5,560 bases of DNA from CAWUIH01 sp963922495 (GTDB taxonomy: Bacteria > Pseudomonadota > Gammaproteobacteria > Coxiellales > Coxiellaceae): NCBI GenBank assembly GCA_963922495.1, contig CAWUIH010000089.1:1-5560 (forward strand). Direction: 5' to 3'. The notes below the pieces were generated by a model that was not told the DNA's origin, did not search any database, and saw only the letters and a list, made by a program, of their open reading frames with translations. Positions 1-5,501 of this stretch are shown here, in pieces. The first letter of the stretch is position 1, and every line of letters begins with the position of its first letter. The translations under genes and the position numbers were made by a program.

Positions 1-54
1 GCAAAACCCGATTCTCCGGAGTGACTGGAGTTCAGACGTGTGCTCTTCCGATCT
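1..54 (+). other. Illumina adapter and index contamination at contig end
   Basis: Positions 21-54 are identical to the 34-nt Illumina TruSeq-type read-2 adapter (begins GTGACTGGAGTTCAGACGTG, ends CTCTTCCGATCT). The preceding 8 bases (13-20, TCTCCGGA) are the reverse complement of the i7 index TCCGGAGA, which I recall as D702. GAT at 10-12 matches the end of the P7 primer, and 1-12 looks like a degraded read of it. This is library-construction sequence, not genome. It creates a false C-terminal tail (QIGRAHV and stop) on the minus-strand FG-GAP reading frame. Trim 1-54 before any analysis. Confidence 0.97.
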
Positions 55-55
55 G

Positions 56-784
56 GTTCGCAAACGGAACTCCCACGATCAGATCATCGAATCCATCACC
101 ATTCACATCCCCCGCGCCACTAACCGAACTTACTGTCTGAGCACCTATCTGAGCACTGTTTATCATTAACCCTTGACCTGGAGCAAGCGACTCCAGATCG
201 ACATTACCCAAAGTAGTGAGAGATGGCCCACCAAACACCACCACAGCTTGAAGCGTATCCGGAACACTAACGATCAAATCAGCTACCCCATCACCGTTCA
301 CATCTCCTAAACCGCTAACCGAATTCCCAGCCCAGTTACCCACAGTGCTATTTAACACCAGTCCTTGGCGCGGAGTAAGTGCTCCCAAATCTATACCCTC
401 AGTAGTGGAATCCTCGGTCACCAGTGTATGGACCACCAAGGTCATCGAAGAGGACTTTTCATCAGCCGATACCGACGACTTAGTGTCTGCTCCCAACGAG
501 GATTCCGGTATCTCGGATTGCCACCCAATCACACGACTCACCGCCACACTCGCCAACTGCACTATTGGACCCACCCAGCGATGCAGAAACTCTCCGGCAA
601 CGTACGCCGGGTGCTTTTCGCTGACCGAGGAAATGGAATGAGGGGGAAGGAGATGAGTTGAGGTATTGGGATCCATCACGGCCAACACCTCACCATCGAT
701 CATGATGTTCGTGATTGAGTACGTATTATTGAGTGAGATAGAACTGTCGTTGATCAGTGATGGCTGGGTAACATTCGGTCGCAT
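56..784 (-). CDS. FG-GAP / integrin-alpha-like repeat protein, 3' end missing
   Basis: A partial gene with 243 genuine codons; the next codon runs into adapter sequence, so the true C-terminus is unknown. The start is ATG at 784-782, with AAGGAG at 798-793 and an 8-nt spacer. Residues 1-130 are low in recognisable features, Ser/Thr-rich, with no signal peptide; there is a mildly hydrophobic stretch near 71-87. From about 131 two repeats of roughly 65 residues begin (131-194 and 195 onward). Each has an IDL/VDL...GLVLNS-type strand, a GxGDVNGDGxxDLIV core and a calcium-loop pattern DxNxDGxxD (D161, N163, D165, D169; D226, N228, D230, D234), plus an FGG turn at 184-186. This is the FG-GAP repeat of beta-propellers, which usually come in about seven blades, so most of the protein is probably missing. 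Family role: binding or adhesion, calcium-stabilised. Without a visible Sec signal it is either cytoplasmic or exported by a non-Sec route. The repeat call is firm; the function is not. Confidence 0.88.
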
Positions 785-971
785 GGGGGCATCTCCTTGT
801 CATCGTTAATATTTATTAAGTACGTGACCGCCTGTTTGGCGTTCCCAGCACCACAACTATGTCATTGCAGGCTTGATGCCGGGATCCCTTCCTTAGGTAT
901 TGGATTTTATTGACAAATCACACTAGATTATCCATTGCCGGATGTAAAGCAGAAATACTATGATCCCAATA

Positions 972-988
972 CTTAATTTTTTCTTAAT
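972..988 (+). promoter_or_regulatory. PmrA-box-like tandem repeat CTTAAT-N5-CTTAAT
   Basis: Two identical direct repeats, CTTAAT at 972-977 and CTTAAT at 983-988, are separated by TTTTT, giving an 11-bp period. This matches the YTTAAK-N5-YTTAAK consensus of the response regulator PmrA (BasR). In Legionella and Coxiella PmrA controls many Dot/Icm secretion and effector genes from a TTAA-N7-TTAA type site. Orientation by consensus is toward the plus-strand genes. Against it: the region is AT-rich, no convincing -10 element follows at the expected distance, and the nearest plus-strand starts are about 260 bp (remnant) and 590 bp (intact gene) away. Confidence 0.35.
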
Positions 989-1156
989 GAATAGCCACGC
1001 AAACCCACACCCTAACTGGTTGAGGCGTAGTGATTCGCAGATGATTCTCTGGCTTGAGGAATACATGCCGATTGCTCATCAATCAGGCCATAGTTCCTGA
1101 TCTCTACACAGATGCCCAACTTCAACTGGACGCATAATCGATCTCTGGCATAGTAG

Positions 1157-1190
1157 CCTTAAAATAGTCAATTTGATGTCACTTTTAAGG
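1157..1190. repeat. 8-bp inverted repeat (dyad)
   Basis: CCTTAAAA at 1157-1164 is a perfect reverse complement of TTTTAAGG at 1183-1190, with an 18-nt spacer. It could be a regulator's dyad or a weak stem-loop just ahead of the CARD-like remnant. The arms are AT-rich and there is no T-tract following, so it is not a terminator. Confidence 0.35.
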
Positions 1191-1246
1191 AAAATATACC
1201 CACGGAACCACTTTAGTGGCCCTCATTTTCAGGGGGCTACTCCAAG

Positions 1247-1460
1247 ATGGACATGATGAAATCCCATCAACATTCCAACATAGTCGGCGATGATGAATTG
1301 ATAAGACATTTACGAGGTGTTTTATCCACAAAAATTCATGATGCTGTCGATGGATTGGGCCGTCCCGTCGGTACTTGATAATGAAGAAGCTGGCGTTGTT
1401 AAATATCGACGAAATGTATTAATTCAGGTCCAGTACATTTAGGATGCACTGCATAAACTA
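1247..1460 (+). pseudogene. Possible frame-disrupted CARD-like (death-fold) remnant
   Basis: A 43-codon frame opens with ATG at 1247, 10 nt after AGGGGG (1231-1236), and stops at 1376-1378. It contains DDELIRHLRGVLSTKIHDA and continues to DGLGRP. Dropping one base in the CCC run at 1364-1366 joins it to the next frame, which reads SVLDNEEAGVV, then YRRNVLIQVQYI, an in-frame TAG at 1440-1442, and DALHKL. The joined pattern (L..LR..L...I.DA.D.L....VLDNEEA.......R....Q..YI.DAL) resembles the six-helix CARD consensus as I remember it: a Leu-rich helix 1, 'vLt.eE' in the middle and 'LLd.L' near the end. The frame break and the TAG both fall within the similarity, which suggests one decayed gene rather than a working one. 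The alternative is a genuine 43-aa peptide, or chance. Not checked by any search. Confidence 0.3.
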
Positions 1461-1481
1461 TCATGCTGTAGAAATACTAAA

Positions 1482-1510
1482 TTGACTTGTTGCAGTGAGG
1501 GTGCTAACTT
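1482..1510 (+). promoter_or_regulatory. Weak sigma70-like promoter candidate
   Basis: TTGACT (1482-1487, five of six to the -35 consensus) and TAACTT (1505-1510, three of six to the -10 consensus) are separated by 17 bp, about 70 bp before the first CaaX-box gene. The spacing is ideal, the -10 is poor. It is the best placed candidate I find for the paralogue pair. Confidence 0.22.
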
Positions 1511-1567
1511 ACTAATTGATTTTGAAATAAAGAAAATAGTATTGCAATCTACGGCAAGAATTAACCG

Positions 1568-1573
1568 GAAGGA
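1568..1573 (+). promoter_or_regulatory. Shine-Dalgarno that fixes the start of the next gene
   Basis: AAGGAG lies 6 nt before ATG at 1580. An upstream in-frame GTG at 1574 directly abuts the motif with no spacer and could not be used efficiently, so the protein should start at 1580 (223 residues), two codons shorter than the longest frame. Confidence 0.7.
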
Positions 1574-1579
1574 GTGCTG

Positions 1580-2251
1580 ATGCAGACAGAAGAAAAACTG
1601 AGCGATACTAAACGCAGAGATCAAGTATGTAACCGCTGTGATCAGACCGCTTACATACAACCCACATTGAATTGTGATGATCCGGAAAATCCTTTCTACA
1701 TTGCTACCAGCCGCTTTCATCAGCGTTTAGCTTTTACTGAGAATTTTTGGTTGGTGCATCATGTATGTACCGGAGAAACACTACCAGGCCATTCTATGAT
1801 TGTAGTGGAAGGGTTGCGTGCAGTCACACATCGTTCCAGTATGATCTTTCAACCAGCCCCTCCGCAGGTGTTTGTCGGCTATTATCATTTGGCACAAGCG
1901 TATGATATTATAGAAAGAGAAGCTGGTGTGTATCGGGTGATGAAAGAAATTTATACCCATCACCATAAGCAGCGTCACTACATTTCGAACAGATCGTGGG
2001 TGGCACGTTCTAAGCAAGAAGTACAGAAGATGATCGACAGTATCCAAGCAGGAGAGAAGGTAGCGTATAATTTTCGTGGGAAACATTCAGTGGTTGCTCT
2101 GATGTTAGGAGAAGGCCGTAAACATAACTGCACGAGTTGGGCGATGGAGAAGTTGAAGCTGGCAGGGATTGAAGATCCGGTGAAGTGGGTGGACTTGTTC
2201 AAAGATAAGCCCAAGCACCACACGTTGGGTTGTCGTTGCGCCGTGATGTAA
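1580..2251 (+). CDS. Putative permuted papain-like cysteine enzyme with CaaX box (CAVM), paralogue A
   Basis: I do not recognise a named family; 223 residues from ATG 1580. The N-terminus has a CxxC pair (C17, C20) plus C32, possibly metal-binding. A GHSMIVVEG segment (H71 in strand-like sequence) is followed by SW (139-140) leading a helix, and HNCTSWAMEKL (N183, C184) near the C-terminus. His before Cys, with the Cys starting a helix, is the arrangement of circularly permuted NlpC/P60-papain folds (LRAT, PPPDE/DeSI), so H71 and C184 are the proposed catalytic pair; peptidase or acyltransferase activity is inferred. The chain ends GCRC-A-V-M: a CaaX box with C220, a terminal Met favouring farnesylation, basic residues nearby (PKHH) and an extra C218 that could be acylated. 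Bacteria lack CaaX prenyltransferases, so this implies modification in a eukaryotic host, as known for Legionella effectors such as AnkB. No signal peptide or membrane segment. The next gene is a paralogue 45 bp downstream with no terminator between them. Confidence 0.8.
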   Translation: MQTEEKLSDTKRRDQVCNRCDQTAYIQPTLNCDDPENPFYIATSRFHQRLAFTENFWLVHHVCTGETLPGHSMIVVEGLRAVTHRSSMIFQPAPPQVFVGYYHLAQAYDIIEREAGVYRVMKEIYTHHHKQRHYISNRSWVARSKQEVQKMIDSIQAGEKVAYNFRGKHSVVALMLGEGRKHNCTSWAMEKLKLAGIEDPVKWVDLFKDKPKHHTLGCRCAVM

Positions 2252-2296
2252 CTTCGAAATTATTAAATTAACTACTGTTTAAAGGAGATTATACTG

Positions 2297-2950
2297 ATGA
2301 GACAAGCGATTCTTCAAGGAACTGAATTAGCTGAAGGGCAGTGGCAGTTGTCGCTGGTGTTAGCTCGCAACGGCGGACATGCGTATGTAGTTGTAGAAGG
2401 CTTTGATGCGCAGGGAACGCGCGTGGCTCAGGAAGCGCACTTTGGCTACCGATATGACGACCATCGTTACGGAATGATTGACACGATGGCCGTCAATTAT
2501 GCGCGACTAAACGGTATTGCAACGTACTGCAAGATGGACAGTTGGATTATTAGCACGGCGGAGAAGGATCGATTGCTAGCTTTTGTGACGGCACAGAAAC
2601 AGCATTATGACACGCACAATTTGCCATATGTGCGCTTTGGGCCATCGACGTCAGCTGGGTCGGTGGGCAAGAGCTTGGATATGTCGGGCTCTACGGAAGT
2701 CAAGCGAGCGGGGATCCGGCAAGCGGAAGAGAAGTTATACGGAGATGCGCCGACCAGCTGGCCGACGTTTTTTAATGTGCAGCTGTCGATGTTGCAGAAT
2801 GATGAGAACACGCAAAATTGTTTTGGGTGGGCACGCAAGGCGGTGGTTCATACGATCGGGGATCGGTATGTTCCGAAGAAGTGGGAGCAGCTGTCAGGAC
2901 TGGTGGCGGTTGATCCTAAAGCACGCTTTACCCATTGTGCGATCATTTAG
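2297..2950 (+). CDS. Putative permuted papain-like cysteine enzyme with CaaX box (CAII), paralogue B
   Basis: 217 residues; AAAGGAG at 2281-2287 precedes ATG 2297 by 9 nt. It shares its plan with the preceding gene: GGHAYVVVEGF (H28) against GHSMIVVEGL, SWIISTAEKDRLLAF (from S82) against SWVARSKQEVQKMID, and QNCFGWARKAV (N174, C175) against HNCTSWAMEKL, then a tail of similar length. It lacks the Cys-bearing N-terminal extension and has a longer stretch between SW and NC, including a Gly/Ser-rich segment (about 115-132) and PTSWPTFFNVQLSML (152-166). H28 and C175 are the proposed catalytic pair, by analogy with permuted NlpC/P60-like folds; this is inference. The last four residues, C214-A-I-I, form a CaaX box whose terminal Ile points more to geranylgeranylation. 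So the two neighbours may receive different lipids and reach different host membranes. It is likely cotranscribed with the upstream gene. Its second half is visibly more GC-rich than the genes around it. Function otherwise unknown. Confidence 0.8.
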   Translation: MRQAILQGTELAEGQWQLSLVLARNGGHAYVVVEGFDAQGTRVAQEAHFGYRYDDHRYGMIDTMAVNYARLNGIATYCKMDSWIISTAEKDRLLAFVTAQKQHYDTHNLPYVRFGPSTSAGSVGKSLDMSGSTEVKRAGIRQAEEKLYGDAPTSWPTFFNVQLSMLQNDENTQNCFGWARKAVVHTIGDRYVPKKWEQLSGLVAVDPKARFTHCAII

Positions 2951-3034
2951 TGCCAGAGCAATCTTACTTAATTTTTTTTCTGAGCGACGGACTTAGATGG
3001 ACGATGGTGTCGTAACAAAAATTGCAAGGAAGAA

Positions 3035-3163
3035 ATGAATGAAAGAATACATCAATTAGATTTAAAGCGGCCTGAGCAAAAAACGGGACTCAATAATCTG
3101 TTTCTGTTTTTGCTACTAATCTTTTCTAACAATGGTGCATTCGTTCACTGTGGGAAAAATTAA
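3035..3163 (+). CDS. Possible 42-residue single-pass membrane microprotein
   Basis: ATG 3035 follows AAGGA (3026-3030) by 4 nt, a short but usable spacing, and the frame ends at TAA 3161-3163. The peptide has a charged N-terminal half (MNERIHQLDLKRPEQK), then a hydrophobic core NLFLFLLLIF (residues 21-30) and a short polar tail with one Cys. The core is brief for a full membrane span. It sits between the CaaX pair and the OTU gene. The charge and hydrophobicity pattern and the ribosome site are the only support, so this may be chance. Confidence 0.25.
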   Translation: MNERIHQLDLKRPEQKTGLNNLFLFLLLIFSNNGAFVHCGKN

Positions 3164-3194
3164 GGGAGTAAAATGAACTTGATTAAAATATAGG

Positions 3195-3211
3195 GAGGCC
3201 GCTGAGGCCTC
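3195..3211. repeat. GC-rich hairpin in the OTU gene leader
   Basis: GAGGCC (3195-3200) and GGCCTC (3206-3211) form a perfect 6-bp stem with the loop GCTGA, ending 40 nt before the OTU start codon. No T-tract follows on the plus strand, so it is not a terminator for the CaaX pair. It would sit in the 5' untranslated leader of any transcript started upstream and might affect translation or mRNA stability. Confidence 0.4.
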
Positions 3212-3251
3212 ATTCGGTGGGCGCAAGTAAAAATTCATGCGGAGATAATAA

Positions 3252-5501
3252 ATGAGAACCCTTAGCGCTAGTGATATTGATTCTGAGGAAGATGTAGAGC
3301 AACCTGATATAAAAGTAGAAACTGTTTCGACAAGGCCCCGTCGCTCGAGGCTAAATCTTCCAGCTGGACTCATGTATCAGGAAATACCGGGTGACGGCCA
3401 CTGTCTTTATCATGCTGTAGCCCTTTATTTAGGGTGTAACCAAAAATATCTGAGACAAGAGGTTGCGACTCGGTTGGAACAAGGTGACGATCGAAAAGAG
3501 TTGTGGATTTTTCTGCAGGGACAATTACGTAATAACCAAACGATCGAGGCATACATTGCTGGGATTCGTGAGGGTAAAGAATGGGCCGATCATGTAGAGA
3601 TCGAAGTGTTGATGCGTGTACTAAAAAGACCCATTGTCATCATATCACCGAACGGCGGATTGAGAAATCCGCAGGTCGTTGCACGGCATTTTGCTCATCC
3701 AACGCCAATTTTTGTGCGTTATAACGGCCATGATCATTATGATGCGGTAATACTGGAAGAAGACGCAGACGCTTGGCAGATAATAAGTGATCTTAATCAA
3801 CATATGTCTTCCTTAACCAGTTCGACTGATACAAAACAGGAACTCCTGAACAGTCAGCCTGCCTCCCATAACCGAGTCATTATTCGATGTTGGAAAAAAC
3901 ACCTTGGTACGGGCAAGGTGGCGCATATTTCGCTCAACATTCCCTGCTTCAACTTTTATCGTGCGATTGGTATTGGAAGTAACGGCAAAGTTAAGGTAAT
4001 TGAAAGTTATGAAGAAGATGTCCTAGTCATGGGGAATCGGCAGGCAACAGAGCAGTTAGCCTTAGATGGGTTAGACGTTAACAAAATGCACGCTTTCTAC
4101 GAGGATGAACTCGATAAACGTGTATCATCAATAAACTATCAAACCTTTAGTTCATCGAAGCCTGATACCGATAACGATCCCCATCAAGAAACAGTTGATA
4201 ATAGCTTACAATGTGCTCTATTTGTCAGAATTATGTTGGTTCAAGGAGGAATCAATCAGCATCTAAGACTTGGAAATATGGACATGTTTTTGAGTGCAAT
4301 AGCTTATATTGTTTATCCGTTTACTGTTGTCATTCTGACTGGAATTTATGCAGATGATAACTATTACGTACACCCCCCCGATGAAAAAAACTATCTTATT
4401 TTTGTCATGTCTTATATAACTCCTAATAGTTTTTTCATGCTTGTCGTTATGACTTTACTAAGCTTTATTGGAAGCCACATATTTTTCTTCAGAGAATTTT
4501 TCTCGAAAATATACCGATTCTGCCGCTGTCAAACAGGACCTTTTACTACACCAGATGGTGTCTGGGCACTATGCGAAGAGCTTAAAAGAGAGAATAAATT
4601 GCTGCGACCTTCTGATACGAATCTTGTTTTTCTACGGGGTAAAGCACAATTCCTGATAGCTTATCTCATTTTAACTGTGCATAACGGCCTTAGTTTTCCC
4701 ATAGGCGCATTCGTCCTATCATGTTTTGGATGTTGGAATGAGGGTATTTCCATTGCAAAAGTAGCTAAAGTTTCTTTCACCGGTTCATCCATAGATAGCT
4801 TTTTTACCGCGTTTGTTGGACTATTCTCAAACACCTTAGCTAACTCTCCTGAACTCCAAATGATCTTGTGGGCTAACAGAAAAGAGGGTATGGAGGTGTC
4901 TGAAGATGAACCAGATTATGTTATCAGAAATAGACCTGTAGATCTTATTATGGACATATTAATAGACTGTCGTAGGATTTGCCAAGGTAAGGCGCCTAAA
5001 ACTGGTTTCTTTCACTGTTACTTACCTCTTTTGCGCGTCCAAATATTTACCAACACATTAGGGAATATTATTCTACATCGAACTGATAAAAATGCGGTTC
5101 CGTTGGATGATGCAGGTGGTGCGTTTCTTATCGGGGCATCTATAATCCTTATGGGACTATGTTGTTTGCCTTGCTTGTTATTCTTGCTTATGTGTATCGT
5201 ATTATTCATCAGAAGCTGCTATGACTCTTGCGTGGGATATGTCGTGGACGATGATGGAAATATTTTCGATCCAGAAGGGAATCGTGTAAGGTACAGAAGT
5301 GATGACTGTTTGAAAATTAGAGCCCCTGTGCGTATCCAAGAAGCCAATGAAGACTACATTGCTGAAAGCAAAAGTGGTAGTGATGAGGAGAAGGCACAGG
5401 CACGCTGTGATGCTTATCGCTCTATCTTTAAATTCATTAGAGACAAAGAGTTAGACGATGCTAAGCCGTTAGAAACAAGCCGACTTTTGCCCAATAAGTA
5501 G
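3252..5501 (+). CDS. OTU-domain cysteine protease fused to a His-Cys domain and membrane segments
   Basis: 749 residues; GGAG (3241-3244) lies 7 nt before ATG 3252. Residues 41-168 are an OTU (ovarian tumour) deubiquitinase-type domain: IPGDGHCLYHAV (D48, C51 nucleophile, H54), EWADHVEIEVLMRVLKRPIVI (110-130, the usual W....E...LA..L..PI.V segment) and NGHDHYDAVIL with H162 as catalytic His. Expected action is cleavage of ubiquitin or a ubiquitin-like protein from host targets. Residues about 208-335 look like a second, permuted-papain-type domain: CWKKHLGTGKVAHISL (H225) and SLQCALFVRIMLVQGGI (C321); the usual Asn before Cys is Gln here. Hydrophobic stretches follow at about 346-366, 381-412, 465-492 and 623-653 (the last long enough for two spans, with CCLPC at 637-641), so this is a multipass membrane protein. 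The polar C-terminus ends ETSRLLPNK, containing an ExxxLL acidic dileucine motif (E741-L746). No signal peptide. This is probably a secreted effector acting on a host organelle membrane. The OTU call is strong; the second domain, topology and sorting are inference. Confidence 0.88.
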   Translation: MRTLSASDIDSEEDVEQPDIKVETVSTRPRRSRLNLPAGLMYQEIPGDGHCLYHAVALYLGCNQKYLRQEVATRLEQGDDRKELWIFLQGQLRNNQTIEAYIAGIREGKEWADHVEIEVLMRVLKRPIVIISPNGGLRNPQVVARHFAHPTPIFVRYNGHDHYDAVILEEDADAWQIISDLNQHMSSLTSSTDTKQELLNSQPASHNRVIIRCWKKHLGTGKVAHISLNIPCFNFYRAIGIGSNGKVKVIESYEEDVLVMGNRQATEQLALDGLDVNKMHAFYEDELDKRVSSINYQTFSSSKPDTDNDPHQETVDNSLQCALFVRIMLVQGGINQHLRLGNMDMFLSAIAYIVYPFTVVILTGIYADDNYYVHPPDEKNYLIFVMSYITPNSFFMLVVMTLLSFIGSHIFFFREFFSKIYRFCRCQTGPFTTPDGVWALCEELKRENKLLRPSDTNLVFLRGKAQFLIAYLILTVHNGLSFPIGAFVLSCFGCWNEGISIAKVAKVSFTGSSIDSFFTAFVGLFSNTLANSPELQMILWANRKEGMEVSEDEPDYVIRNRPVDLIMDILIDCRRICQGKAPKTGFFHCYLPLLRVQIFTNTLGNIILHRTDKNAVPLDDAGGAFLIGASIILMGLCCLPCLLFLLMCIVLFIRSCYDSCVGYVVDDDGNIFDPEGNRVRYRSDDCLKIRAPVRIQEANEDYIAESKSGSDEEKAQARCDAYRSIFKFIRDKELDDAKPLETSRLLPNK

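Larger units (their letters stand above)
785..1573. other. Long intergenic region between divergent genes
   Basis: About 790 bp lie between the divergent FG-GAP gene and the first CaaX-box gene. I see no intact gene longer than about 45 codons. Frame 3 on the plus strand is open from ATG 987 to a TGA at 1098-1100 (37 codons, no Shine-Dalgarno) and stays open from there to about 1252, which could be decayed coding sequence but matches nothing I recognise. The supported contents are the PmrA-box-like repeat, the 8-bp dyad and the disrupted CARD-like remnant, listed separately. A compact TTGACA at 910-915 has no acceptable -10 partner. There is no rRNA, tRNA or CRISPR signal. Confidence 0.6.
2951..3251. 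other. Gap before the OTU gene
   Basis: 301 bp. It holds an eight-T run (2972-2979) without a stem before it, so it is not a recognisable intrinsic terminator, a possible microprotein frame and a hairpin (both listed separately). I find no clear promoter. AT-rich sequence at 3181-3192 with TAAAAT (3184-3189) could be a -10, but it has no matching -35. Whether the OTU gene is transcribed with the CaaX pair is therefore open. Confidence 0.5.

Noticed and set aside
345..661. Two plus-strand open frames of about 98 codons opposite the FG-GAP gene
   Set aside because: They lie antisense to strong repeat-coding sequence, have no domain character, and are explained by the codon pattern of the minus-strand gene.
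804..820. CTTAATAAATATTAAC on the minus strand as a second PmrA-like box for the FG-GAP gene
   Set aside because: The two TTAA cores are 10 rather than 11 bp apart, the second half-site breaks the consensus, and it ends only about 20 bp before the start codon, too close to be upstream of a promoter.
910..945. TTGACA at 910-915 as a promoter
   Set aside because: No -10-like hexamer occurs at 16-18 bp; the nearest AT-rich hexamer is only about 10 bp downstream.
1208..1237. CCACT-TT-AGTGG palindrome followed by GCCCT...AGGGGGC as a hairpin terminator or riboswitch
   Set aside because: The 2-nt loop of the first palindrome is too tight for a full stem, the second pairing is imperfect, and no T-tract follows. 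The AGGGGG is better read as a possible ribosome site.
1439..1720. 93-codon minus-strand frame spanning the start of paralogue A
   Set aside because: Low-complexity antisense frame over a well-supported start and ribosome site; no motif.
2960..2985. T-run (2972-2979) as an intrinsic terminator of the CaaX gene pair
   Set aside because: No stable stem precedes the Ts; the bases before them do not self-pair.
2607..2996. 129-codon plus-strand frame overlapping paralogue B
   Set aside because: Arg/Trp/Cys-rich shadow of the GC-richer real gene in another frame, with no Shine-Dalgarno and no recognisable motif.
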